Assembly: GCF_050624435.1 (NCBI RefSeq)
Contig: NC_134535.1
Location: 128,640,731 to 128,704,730, forward strand
DNA: 64,000 nucleotides
Direction: 5' to 3'
Source: Tenrec ecaudatus
Taxonomy: Eukaryota; Chordata; Mammalia; Afrosoricida; Tenrecidae
Below the pieces are notes generated by a model, which saw only the letters and a program-made list of their open reading frames with translations, did no database searches and was not told the origin of the DNA. Positions 12,621 through 24,085 of the stretch are shown here, piece after piece (position 1 is the first letter of the stretch; the number at the start of each line of letters is the position of its first letter). A program made the translations under genes and the position numbers.

Positions 12621-12785
12621 TTTTCACACAGTGCAAAGAACCCTCCCCTAGGAATCTGGAGGGCAGGGGTACAATTTCTGCTCCACCTCTGGGTGGCCTT
12701 GGGGAAAGCACTTCCCGCCCCTGATATGTTCTCATTTGTGTGTACAAAGGGTTAGCCAAGTTGGAGGCTAAGGGACTTTGAAGTG
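12621..12785 (+). mobile_element. MIR (ancient tRNA-derived SINE)
   Basis: MIR core wording is visible around 12685-12770 ('ctccacctctgggtggcctt' followed by a degraded 'cttggg...cacttcccgcccctga'). Confidence 0.6.
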
Positions 12786-12809
12786 TTGAAATGCCAGAAC
12801 ATTGCGTCT

Positions 12810-13195
12810 CTACCCATCTGCCAGTTGTCAATACTATAGTGGCGTGTGTTTTGCTATGATGCTGGAAACGATCCCACCAGTATTTTCAATACCAGCAATA
12901 TCATATATGGCGTATCAGTTTCCATGGAGCTTCCTGACGGAGCCAGACTGAGATGCGACACTGGGCAATCCACTTCCAAATTGAAGGAGGGAGACCCCAC
13001 GGAGTCCAACAGCACAGTGTCCTACAAAAGGCAAGAAAATTAGCCCCGTGGGGTGGGAGCCACTCCAAGGATGGAAGAGCTGCAACGATGCATTTGCACA
13101 TTATACCAATCGCTGGAGAGATGGCACAGCCCCAGGCAGTATCTCATTCTGCTGCCACGAGTCGCCGTGACTCAGAGCTGACGTGAGGGCAATGA
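12810..13195 (+). mobile_element. non-autonomous, internally deleted RTE derivative (copy A)
   Basis: The first 200 bp correspond to the RTE 5' end ('gctatgatgctggaaacgat', 'accagtattttcaataccag'). The last 100 bp correspond to the RTE 3' tail with a 'ccgtgactcagagctgacgt' type end. The endonuclease and reverse-transcriptase ORF is absent. Three similar copies occur at 46.24, 47.57 and 57.7 kb. Mobilisation by the RTE enzyme is inferred. Confidence 0.7.
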
Positions 13196-13528
13196 ATGAC
13201 TATAAGACTCTTTCAGATCGGAGGTTTTCTGATTTCAGGAAAAGTCCAGGGGTAGAGAGAGGCATTGAAGGAACAATGATACCTGGAAGACATCAAAGGA
13301 GTCTCCTCCTTAAAGGTCAAGTCACATTACTCAGGGCAAAGCCTTCCGCTGTTTTCTGTAGCACCGGTCTAAATAACTCTTCTTCACATATAGTTTCAAT
13401 ATTTGCATGTTTATACAAAAATTCTTCTTGATTTCTTTCTCTTGTAGGCTTTTAAACTAGTTCTAGATGTTTTTTCACTCACCAACACCTAAATTGGAAT
13501 GCATGCTCTACGAAAATCACTGTTCTGG
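13196..13528. other. unassigned sequence
   Basis: No recognisable feature. Confidence 0.35.
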
Positions 13529-13735
13529 ATACAGACTCCTGGTGCCCCAGTGACTAAGCACTCCATTACTAACCAAAGAGTCAATGGTTCGAACTCACCA
13601 GCTGCTGCTCCTTGGGGGAAGGATGTGGCAGTGAACGTCTGCAATGATGACAGCCTCGGAAATAATGTGGGACAGTCCTGCTCCGTCCTACAGGGCCACT
13701 GTGAGTCAGAAGCAACTCCGTGGGTTGATCCTGGT
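13529..13735 (+). mobile_element. AfroSINE
   Basis: The head 'ctggtgccccagtgactaag' and the box B-like 'ggttcgaactcaccagctgc' are clear. The tail 'cactgtgagtcagaagcaac' closes it. Confidence 0.88.
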
Positions 13736-14844
13736 TACCAGGACTGAGGGTACTGGGTAAACAAAACAAGCTCTGTTGGCCGATGGATACATTTTAGATC
13801 TTGAATACACTCCTGCATAAGAAATGGCCTAGGTGTGCTTCTTACAGTAGGATAGAAAAAGGAGGACCCACAGACACACATGTTCAACATTCTAGAGACA
13901 GGAGACCAAAAAAAGTTCAACAGACTACAATAAAATATCCTACAAATTTAAGACACAGTCTTATTCTCCCATATCCCCCAATAGCAATAACAAGCCTCGC
14001 ACCAATAACTAACATGTATGTGACATTCTGTAGTTGAGAAAACTCTCTTTGTACACGTTCTATCATTTCAGTCTCACAAAACCCCTTCAAAGTATTAGCA
14101 TTTTTGAAGGGAGTGTTGTGAGAGTTTTAAACAAGATAACGACTAAGCAGAAGAACTGAGACTGACTCTGGGTTTTGCTTCAAATCTTATCCTGTTTCTG
14201 AACATTTCTTCTTCCATTTTCTTTTTCCAAAGACTGTTTTCGTAGACGGGTGCTTGCCAAAATTCAATTCGCACTACAAATCATGGAGTTCTTCCTGTGA
14301 ACCTACCAACTGCTTCCACGGTTACTCCTTAACTCTTGTTTTAGATGTTAAATGTTGGGCTGAGAAGTAAAACAGCCATTTCCACTATGTAAGGCAAACA
14401 GAAATAGGAAGGAAAAAAATAAGAGTTAGCCATTTTTCATAACATTCTGCCTCCCAACCAAGACAACACTGTTCAGGACTGGATCTAGAAGTCTGCCAAT
14501 GGGCTTAGAGATGGCGAGCATCGTGAATTATCTTCAGGTCCATACAAGACACTTCATTTCACTTGAAAATTTAAAATATGGGAAACAATCAAATTTTTAA
14601 TTAAAAATGTAACAAAGCTTAAGATCATGAGATCCCTACTTTATGGGAATGGATAGGATCCTTAGAAACCTGGGGACACTGCTTCTGCTGACATGCAGTC
14701 TCATGAGGAGCTTACACAGAAGGCAGGAGATGGAAAGCGAGGACTAAAATGCTTCCATGGAATTCCCTCCAATCTTCACTGTGTAGATTCATGCCCGATG
14801 GAATAATCGAAAGAGTAATGAAGGAGGATTCAGATGGACAGAAT
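13736..14844. other. unassigned sequence
   Basis: Apparently unique DNA. No exon or repeat could be supported. Confidence 0.4.
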
Positions 14845-15115
14845 TTTCCAGGGTCTTGTCATCATCTAGCTGTGGATTCTCAGGTCAGACATTCATTTTC
14901 TGAGCCTTGGTTTCTGCATCTGTACAATGAGACTAATTCATGTTGGTCTAGGCTCTCTGACAAGTTATCTTGAGAATCTTTTGAGATAACCTCTCCTATA
15001 TATAAATTTATGTGGCTATATATAAGTTTTGTTTGTTTGGTTTTTATTACTCCTGTATCCTACGTGTCTAGATCTGGTACATAGAAAGCATTTGATAAAT
15101 GTTCAATAGATGTAT
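14845..15115 (+). mobile_element. MIR
   Basis: MIR core ('catctagctgtgg', 'ctgagccttggtttctgcat', 'tgtacaatgagac') is followed, after an A/T-rich interruption near 14995-15055, by the MIR-type end 'catagaaagcatttgataaa'. Confidence 0.8.
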
Positions 15116-16160
15116 AAATAGCACGTATAAAAATACTTTGAAATGTAGAAAAAATTAGAAATGATAAGTATTACAGCTATGTCAACTATCCGTGCTGACA
15201 ATTCAAGTGGGTATCCCACGACCTCTCCCACCTCCACACTTCCATATTCATTCCTCTTAGTCAGGATGAGTTCAGAAGGGACGAGCCCCAAACACTGAAC
15301 TCTATAAAACAAAAATCAGATAGATGACACTGGAAAGCCCAAAATAACAAATGCCCAAGGTGAATGTGAGAAATACGGGGGTTGACCTCTCATTTAAACT
15401 ACTCTCCTCTTTAATATTCTCCATGGACTGCAATGAAGGACATGTGAAGAAATCCATTCAATCGGTGCTCAACAGGGTCAGAAATCAAGAAGAAAATCTC
15501 CAAAGTCCATCCCCCTCTAAGAAAGCCTTTTGATGGGTCATCCCCCAACTCCTAGGGCGGGAAATCCCATCCTACTTGATCACGGATGCTACTGTTCACA
15601 GAATTGAATAGGATCATACTCTCTGTAACCAGAAGTACCCAGTATTCACCTCTCCCTTCAATATTAACTTTGCATTTTTCCCGACAACTGCTTTGCCCTG
15701 TCACAGAATCACTTTTCAACTGTAAATGTCAATGGAGGCAGCAGAAATTAATTTAATATACTTTATGGGCACTGGATAATGCCCAGAAGGCTAACAACAG
15801 CAGAGTAGAATTATAAAAGAATTGGGAGTGGATAAGCTTTATGGATCCTGGCACCTTGCCAGGGGCAGCAGAGTAAATGGGAGAAGGAGGCGTTGCTAAT
15901 TGGGGTCAGTGGTCAGCATTCTTTTCAGCCTGAGTGGTGTTTTGAACTACCAGAACTTTTCTTTCAAAGACAGCCTGCAGGCTTTTTTTTTCCTTCCAAG
16001 ACCCACCTCAAAGGCCTGAGGATGCTCGTGTCTTTCAATGGCAGGTACCAGTTTGCTGGTGGTGGCAATGAATTCCACTCTAGCAACTGTGGAATTCTTT
16101 TTGTGAGGAATTAAGACAAAGACGCCCCTCTGGGATTCCGTCTGCATGAAAATGTGTTAG
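15116..16160. other. unassigned sequence
   Basis: No recognised repeat or exon. Confidence 0.4.
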
Positions 16161-16395
16161 CAATGGGTTCAGTCATTGGCTTTGAAATGAGATCACCTTG
16201 ATTTGAATTCCACTTTTTACCATTGAGTGCTTGGGAAACTTTAGGCAGTTTATTCAAGCCCCTTGTGCCTTATATTTCACATCTATCATCCAGAAACACC
16301 TTTAGCACTTATTTGATAGAATTCTTGGGAAGACTGAATCATTAAGAAAGCCATGTACTGAGTAGACCTTGGTTAGTATCATGATCCTGACAAAA
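16161..16395 (+). mobile_element. MIR, diverged
   Basis: A degraded MIR layout: 'ttgatttgaattcc', 'gcttgggaaactttaggcag', then 'cttatatttcacatctatca' and a weak 3' part. Confidence 0.6.
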
Positions 16396-16429
16396 AGATG
16401 TATGTGTGTAATGGAAAATCTGCAACTTT

Positions 16430-16557
16430 AAACTCACCAAAGTAACGATCATCAAGTCAATTTTAAGTCATAATGACCCCATAAGACAAAGCAAAACTGT
16501 GCGGTTCCAAGAGGATAATTCTGTAGAGGAGTGGAAAGCCTCATTTTTCTCCCCAAC
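16430..16557 (-). mobile_element. AfroSINE fragment (antisense)
   Basis: The antisense tail 'agtcataatgaccccataag' and the central block 'gaaagcctcatttttctccc' are present. The head is missing. Confidence 0.75.
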
Positions 16558-16671
16558 ATTAGAAGTGATTACTTTTCCAGCTACATTGGTTGGTGTTCAT
16601 TAACATTTTTCCGTAATTTTATGAGTCTGTCCCTACTTTTAGATTTCAATCTCCCCATCGAGGAGATATGG

Positions 16672-16850
16672 TTGAAAGAGCACTTAAAGGACTTTGACAA
16701 GTCCTGAGTTTGAATGCCAGTTCAGTTACCATCTAGCTAGAAGACTTGCGTAGATACATTTTCTCTCTTGGAGTCTAAATTTCCTATTCGACAAAGGATG
16801 GGGGTGGACCAGCTCACCTCTAGAGATACTTCTAGTCCCAACATGGTAGA
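16672..16850 (+). mobile_element. MIR, diverged
   Basis: 'gtcctgagtttgaatgccag', 'ttaccatctagctagaagac' and 'ggagtctaaatttcctattc' follow the MIR order. Confidence 0.65.
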
Positions 16851-17084
16851 AATCTACTTTTCTCTTAGAAGTTCGGAGACTTCCATTCCTAAATCTTTAG
16901 GTGACTTGGCTAGGCTTACACTTGGTTTTGAGTGCCAAGGTACATCAGTGATTCTCCTTTCCCCAGTTACGTTTTCACCCAATTTTCTGTATATTCCTCA
17001 TATCCTTTCTCCTTTGCTTAGGAACTTGAGGTCTTTTAGTAAGTGGGAGGATGTGGAATTTTTAGAGTCCAAATAGCCTGAAAA

Positions 17085-17090
<6 letters not shown>

Positions 17091-17170
<80 letters not shown>
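17091..17170. repeat. (CT)n microsatellite
   Basis: Nearly pure CT dinucleotide repeat of about 80 bp with one TG interruption. Confidence 0.97.
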
Positions 17171-17289
17171 ATTTTATTGTAGTTTTTCAAGATACCTAGT
17201 CTTTTTACTTCCAGAACATCCTCTCAAGAGAAGACATTCTGGAAAAGGAAATGAATCCACTTCATATAGTTATGGGGACATCATCTTTT

Positions 17290-17862
17290 TATTGCTGAGA
17301 TAGTTAATTGTGCCAGCCTAACCGACAAACACAAGTGGAATTAATTGAAGGGCGGAGAGATAAATTGCTCAGTGAGCCTCACCTTTCTTGCCTCTCACTC
17401 TTTGGTCATTGGACCAGTGTGCGGCTGCCTTGCTTGTTCTGTACCTCAATTTATAGGCTACACTACCTGTGCGATGCCTAGCTGCTGGACTGGGTCGCTG
17501 TAAGATGAGGTCCCTTTAAGTCCACATGATTGGAATGTACAACTCTGGAGCTGGGGACTGACAGTTGGTGACCTGCCTTGCTGTTTGCTGTCTATGCTTA
17601 TATAGCCTAGCTCTCTCTACAGAGGACCAACTGGCAGCCCTCAAGACTAAAAGGATTTCCAGTCTCTCACAACTCTTTCAGGGGAGTGAGGTGCACTGAG
17701 CCATTTGTACTGCTTTATGATTTAATTATTCATTTCTTATATTATATATCTACCTATTTGTGTATATAATCTAACAGTTCATTTCTTGTGATATATATAT
17801 ATATATACTAGCAATCTGGTTTTGTCTCTCTAGAGAACCCTGTCTAACACAATTGCTTACCA
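17290..17862 (-). repeat. interspersed repeat of unassigned class, copy 2 (antisense)
   Basis: Read on the minus strand it begins with a close match to the start of copy 1 (the complement of 'ctctctagagaaccctgtct'). It ends with the complement of 'ttaattgtgccagcctaacc'. A short TA microsatellite lies near 17790-17808. Confidence 0.6.
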
Positions 17863-17944
17863 TCAGCTGGGAGTTAAAATTCTAATACAATGTACAGCCA
17901 GCTTGTAGCTAACTCTTTATATCCTATCATTAAAAGGGAAAAAA

Positions 17945-18124
17945 AATTCACTCACTGCCCATTGATTCAGACTCATGGAGAGCTTACATAGTGTTTCCAA
18001 GGTTGTAAATCTTTATGGGAGCAAAGAGCTTCATCTTTCTCCTGAGGAGTAGCTAGTGGATTTAAACTGCTGATGTTGGAATTAGAGGTTCAGTGCTTAC
18101 CTGACAGTACCACTAAAGTCTGGG
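17945..18124 (-). mobile_element. AfroSINE (antisense)
   Basis: Antisense tail 'cccattgattcagactcatg', central 'gcttcatctttctcctgagg', and a degraded tRNA-like head at the right end. Confidence 0.8.
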
Positions 18125-18269
18125 TGGGTAAATATGAAATTGTATATGACCTGATGAAGATAAATTACACATGCCATAAAATGGCAATTCAGGTCCACCA
18201 GCCCCGCTCTCCCATGAGCATTTGTTTTCTGCATCTGTTTGACAGTGTGTTAACCCATTAAACTATAAT

Positions 18270-18360
18270 GAAGACAGGATTGTATTTCTGCTCGACACAG
18301 CATACCGAGTATTGAACAGAGTGTCTTATATTAGGATCTCAATAAATATAAATTAAATAA
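18270..18360 (+). mobile_element. LINE-2-like 3' end
   Basis: A degraded 'cacagcat...gtattgaacagag...ctcaataaatataaatt' end resembles L2 tails. The assignment is weak. Confidence 0.35.
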
Positions 18361-18399
18361 ATCAGTTTTTTTATTAAAGTAGTTATTTGGCATTTAAAT

Positions 18400-19375
18400 A
18401 ATGGACTTCTGGGAAGATGGTGACGGAGTGACTCATACCAGAGGGACTCTGCAGAATCCAGCCCAGGAGAGTTACTAAAAGGGAAATTCAACACAGCCGG
18501 ACAATAGGAGGAGCATCATACAGATAAGTAGGCATAGACCAACAGGTTTTTAGGGGCTGGGGCTTTTGACTTGCCACAGAGGAGGCTGGCTAGGGCTTGA
18601 CCTTAGCTCCACCACTGTCTGGGCTGGAGCTGAGACCATTTGGAGCCTGCACAGGGGCTTTATCTCAACACAGCCATGGCTTGCCGCCACATTGGAGCAG
18701 GGACTAAACAGTTGCAGCTCCACTAGCAGGGATTGGGGCTCAACTACATTTTTACTTTTGTTTCCCTCTCATCTGTCTATCCCCCCACAGTCTCCGCCAG
18801 CTTACTTTTTAATTTTTTCCTCATTTTTGTCTATTCCCTGTTCTCTCACACTCCACTGCCAACCTCCAGACCACTCCCCTTATCCTACCTCCCACCCAGT
18901 TAGGTGAGCTCCACCCTGTGCAGGTAGCCCGAGGCTAGGGAAAGCCCTGCCAACCTCCACCAGGGGATACGATGCGATGCCCAACTTCTTACCAGGGAAT
19001 TCCTGCATGTGTGGCTGGGGAAGCTCCTATTTTTCCTCTGCTGTCCCATGTGACTGAGGGAACTTTCTCTTGCCTACCTTAGTGCCTCACAAGCCCTAAG
19101 GCAGCTCGGCAAACACTTGTCAATGTTCCAAGCTACTTCAGGAACCTCTACCCCACCTCTACAGTGATCTACCTGACCAAGGCAATTCCGCCTAGCATTC
19201 GTGATGATCTACACAAAATTAGGCAACCCACCAGCCTTCTGGGGCACTCCCTGAAAGGGAAGCCACAGGAGGATAAAGTGGTAGGTTAATTTTCATAGTG
19301 AAATTAGCTGTAGGAGGTTCGAAGAAGCATTCCTACAAGTCTCCCAGAGAGAGCCAGTGTTCTTCCACCCTGGAA
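18400..19375 (+). promoter_or_regulatory. L1 5' UTR / internal promoter region
   Basis: This GC-richer leader of about 1 kb begins with an L1-type 'gggaagatggtgacgg' motif. In L1 elements the region acts as an internal RNA polymerase II promoter. Whether this decayed copy is active cannot be judged. Confidence 0.7.
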
Positions 19376-20310
19376 AATGACACCTGGCTCCTCTAAAACA
19401 GCGCAACACAAACAGACATCAGTCCCAAAGACCTCCACACACACAAAAAAGCAGGAGCAACAAAAGGCAATGGCAGAAGATGTCATGAACATAATGACAT
19501 TCATAGAAGAAGCAGACATTGAACTGCCACAAAAAGAAAGTTTCAGAATGCTGCTTGGAATCATATAGGATATGAAGGAAACAATAAAGGAAAAAAGGAC
19601 GAAGTGATAAGGGAAATAAAGTCCAAACACCAAAGGGAAATACAAGAGCTTAGTGGGGAGATAACAAAAACCTGTAGCAGACACACTGTACACAAGAATC
19701 AAGTGGAGGACACAGAGAAGCACACCATTGACTTGGAGGACATCAAGCAGACTTGAACAAACATGAACAAAAATCTCATAAGATCATCAGAGAAACTGAA
19801 GAAAACCTAAGAGCAATGTCTGATGCTATTAAGAGGAACATTAGAATTATTGGCTCTCTGGTGGAAGACGCAACAAAGAAGTCATCTGCAACAATAATGA
19901 GAGAATTCTTGGAGGAAAATTTCCCCAGCTTAATGAATGAACATCAGGCAACCATTCATGACACTGAAAGAACACCAGCTATACTGGATTCCACAAGAAG
20001 TCACCAAGGCACATAATAGTTAAACTATCTAACTTTCAGGAAAAGGAGAAAATCATGAGAGCAACTAGGGAAAAACAAGCAATCACATATAAAGGTCCCC
20101 ACATAAGAATATGCTCAGACTTTTCTGCAGAAACTATGAAGGAAAATAGAAAGTGGAGTAACATCTTCCAAAAATTGAAAGAAAACAACACAAACCAAAG
20201 AATACTTTACCCAGAAAAATTATCAATGAAGATAGATGGAGAAGTAAGAGTCTTCCCAGACAAGGAAAAATTCAAAGAATATATTAGAAGAAGCCCTTTA
20301 AAAGATCCTT
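19376..20310 (+). pseudogene. L1 ORF1 protein (RNA-binding chaperone), broken
   Basis: ORF1p is the trimeric RNA-binding protein that packages L1 RNA in the cytoplasm. The N-terminal piece opens at 19377-19568 ('MTPGSSKTAQ'). A coiled-coil-type middle follows in several frames. The RRM-like part is at 19780-20016 ('NIRIIGSLVEDA', 'EENFPSLMNEH', 'ERTPA'). The C-terminal domain resumes at 20055-20290 ('KQAITYKGPHIRI', 'DFSAETMK', 'RILYPEKL'). These blocks match the order of mammalian ORF1p, but at least two stops interrupt them. From the end of the conserved domain (about 20290) the frame stays open without a stop into the ORF2 start codon at 20523, which is unusual. The product is certainly non-functional. 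Confidence 0.88.
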
Positions 20311-20522
20311 GCCGACACAGTATGGGCAGAAAACAACACTCTCCAAGCATAAATAAGAGACTGACACATAGAACAACCTCACCCAGAGTGCAACAAAGAG
20401 AAAACAGACTCCAAGATAGCATTGGCTTAAGGATGGAAAGAAGTATAGTACACACACACACACATGCACAACACACTAAAAAGGAAGTAAGGGAGGAGAA
20501 CAACCAACACAAAGGGTATAAG

Positions 20523-23500
20523 ATGACATCACAGAGTCCACAGATGGAGATAATAACCCTGAATATCAATAGCCTGAACTCAGGCATTTAAAGACTGAGA
20601 ATAACAGGCTGGCTTAGAAAACACAACCCATCAATCTGCTGCCTACAGGAGACATATCTCAAGGCTACATACAAAAATAGGCTGAGAATCAAAGACTGGA
20701 GAAAGGCATACCGAGCAAAAAGCAATTCAAAGAAAGCAGCAGTTGCAATCCTTATCTCAGATAAAATTGACCTCAAAGTATAAACCATAAAAAGAAATAA
20801 GGAGGGACACTATATAATGCTCAAGAGAATTGGTAGACAAAGAACCACTAAGCATTGTAAACATATATTCCTCTGAATACATCAATGAAACATGAAAAAA
20901 GAAATCACATACTCAACAATTATAATGAGTGACTTCAACTAACTATTCTCTGAGAAAGATAAATCACAGGAAAAGAAATTCAACAGGGAGGCTAGAGATC
21001 TAACCACTACTATTAGGCAAGTTGACCTGATATTTACAGAGCTTTTCCACCAAATACCAAAAAAGCACATTCTTTTTAAGCTCACATGGTACATATTCAA
21101 AGATAGAGCACATGCAAGGGCATAAGGTGAATCTACATAAATCTGAGCACATTGATATCATACAGAACTCTTTCTCTGACCACTGTACCATAACTGGAAA
21201 TCAACAAAAGGAAGACGAATAAAATGAGAGCAAACAATTGGAGGATAAATAACTCTCTACTGCAAAAGGAGTGCATACTGGCACAGATCAGAGATGAAAT
21301 CAGCAAATTTCTAGAAACCAATGAGAATGAGAACATGATGTACCAAAACTTATGGGACACAGCAAAGAAGGCAGTTATCAGAGTAAGTTTCATAGCAATA
21401 TATGCACACCTGAGAAAAGAAGAGAGATTCATGATTAATATCATGGCACAAAATTTACGGCAACTAGAGCAGAGTAAGCAAGACAATCCTACAAATAGCA
21501 GAAGAAAAGAAATTATAAAAATCAGGGCTGAAATTCAGGAGAAGGAAAATAGAACACTATGGAAAAAATTAATGCTTCTAAAGATTGATTCTTTGAATGG
21601 ATAAACAGAATTGACAAACCACTGGCAAACCTAACCAAAGAAAGGAGGGAACAAATTTCAATATCAAGAATGTGGGACTAAAGAGGAGACATTACAACAG
21701 ACCCTAATGAAATCAAAAGGGTAATTACACAGTACTATGAAGGATTGTATTCCAATTAATTCAACAACTTGGAAGACATGGACAGATTCTTGGAAAAAGA
21801 ATCCCTCCCTAGACTGGCCCCAAGGGATGTCAAGAATCTCAACAGACCCATAGCAATAGAAGAAATAGACAAAGGTATCAAGGGATTACCAACAAAAAAA
21901 TCCCCTGGACCAGATGGCTTCACTGAAGAATTCTACCAAGCATTTAGGGAAGAACTAACACCAATCCTACAGAAACTGTTCCAAAACATAGAAAAAGGTG
22001 GCAAACTCCCCAACTCCTTCTATGAAGCTAGCATAACTCTTATACCAAAACTGGGCAAGGATCCCACAAGAATCGAGAACTACCGAACAATATCCCTAAT
22101 GAACATCTATGTAAAAATCCTTAACAAAATATTGGCCAATAGAATACAAAAGTATATAAAACAAATAATTCAACATGACCAAGTGGGATTCAGACCAGGG
22201 ATGCAGGGATGGCTCAACATATGAAAGACCATTAATATCATTTGCTACATTGACATGAAAAACTATAAGAACCACATGATAATATCAATAGATGCAGAAA
22301 AAGCATGTGACAACATCCAACACCAATTCCTGTTTAAGACACTTGAGAAGATAGGATGGAAGGAAAATTTCTCAAGACAATACAAGCTATATGTGAAAAA
22401 CCAACAGTCAACGTGGTAGTCAATGGAGAAAAGATGAATACAGTCCCACTGAAAAAGGGGACCAGACAAGGATGCTTCTTGTCCCCACTCTTATTTAATA
22501 TCATGCTGGAGGTTTTAGCTAACAGTATAAGGCAACGAAAAGACATCAAAAATATTCATCTGGGGAATGAAGAGATGAAACTATCGTTATTTGCAGATGA
22601 TATGATTTCATATATGGAAAATCCCAAAAGCTCCACAAGGGGAGTACTGGAAGCAATAGAGGAGTTTGGCAGAGTGGTAGGATACAAGATCAACAAACAA
22701 AAGTCCATCAGACTGCTATATACATGAGATAAGACTACAGAAGAGGAGATCAAAAAGGTGGTACCCTTCACAACAGCCAAACACAAACTGAAATATCTAG
22801 GGATAAAGCTGACTAAAAGAACAAAAGATCTCTATGGGGAAAACCAGAGAACACTATTACAAGAAACCAAGAGTGACTCAACAAATGGAAGAATATCCCA
22901 TGCTTGTGGATTAGAAGATTCATTATAGTAAAGATGTCAGTTCTGCCTTACCTGACTTTAGCCCTTACTATGCAGCCACGGTTGTCAAAACCGCATGGTA
23001 TTGGTACAATAACAGATACTCAGACCAATGGAAAAGAACTGAAAATGCAGAAATAAAATCATCAGCATACAGACAACTGATCTTTGATAAGGGCTCAAAA
23101 ATATTCAATGGGAAGCAGATGCTGTACAAGACCCTTATCTCACTCCATCCAGAAGAATAAACTCAACGTGGATCAAAGACCTTGAAGTTAAACCCCAAAA
23201 TATTAGGGCCATCAATGAGGGAATTGTGACCAATTTGAGAACTTTGGCACAGGGAATACATAGGCTATCAGAAATAGGGAAGGACACAAACACAGAGGAG
23301 GCACAAACTGACAAATGGGATATACTGAATAAAACACCTGCGTACATTGAAAGAATCCACGGACAGGGAAAACATTTTTAGCAATGACACATCAGACAAA
23401 AGCCTTATTACTAAAATCTACAAGACTCTGCTAGCTTCCAATAAGAAAAAAAAAAACTAGTTGCCCACTGTGAAGGTGGGTAAAGGACCTGAACAGAAGT

Positions 23501-24085
23501 TTCACAGGGGCAGAAATCTGGATGGCCAACAAATATATGAGAAAATGTTCTCAATTTTTAGCCATAAGATAATTGCAAATTAAAACAACAATGAGGTACC
23601 ACCTAACACCCTCAACAATAGCCCAATTCAAAAATTCAGAAAGCAAGACGTGTTGGAGGGGCTGTGGGGAGACAGGAACTCTCATCCACTGCTAGTGGAC
23701 CTGTAAGTATGGACGACCACTATGGAAATCAATCTGGCGATACCTAAAACAGATGGAAATTGAGCTACCGTACAACCTAGCAATCCCCATACTGGGCATA
23801 TACCCAGAAGAGGCAAGAAACAAACCAAGGCCAGACATCTGTGCACCCATGTTCATTGTGGCACAGTTCACAATCACCAGGAGTTGGAAACAACCGAAAT
23901 TTCCATCAACTGACGAGTGGATTAAAAAGCTGTGATACATACATACAATGGAGTATTATGCATCGCTGAAAAGCAGTGATGAACATATGAAGCACATTGC
24001 TTCATGGGAAGAACAAGAGGAAATCATGCTAAGCAAAGTAAATCAAGCACAAAAGGACAAGTACAGCATGCGTCTGCTGAGTTAA
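20523..24085 (+). pseudogene. L1 ORF2 protein (endonuclease / reverse transcriptase), broken
   Basis: ORF2p nicks target DNA and reverse-transcribes RNA from the nick in the nucleus. The ATG at 20523 starts 'MTSQSPQMEIITLNINSLN', the L1 endonuclease N-terminus, and a stop follows within 22 codons. Further endonuclease wording appears at 20640-20770 ('LQETYLKATY', 'AILISDK'). The reverse-transcriptase domain is best preserved at 21769-22224 ('[17 protein letters not shown]', 'YRTISLMN') and 22356-22727. The catalytic FADD motif is at 22590-22601. A deletion of roughly 190 bp lies near 22945. The C-terminal cysteine-rich motif (CWRGC, from 23651) and 'PAIP'-like block ('LAIPILGIYPEEARN', from 23779) remain. 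The stop is TAA at 24083-24085. Many stops and frameshifts make it inactive. Confidence 0.92.
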
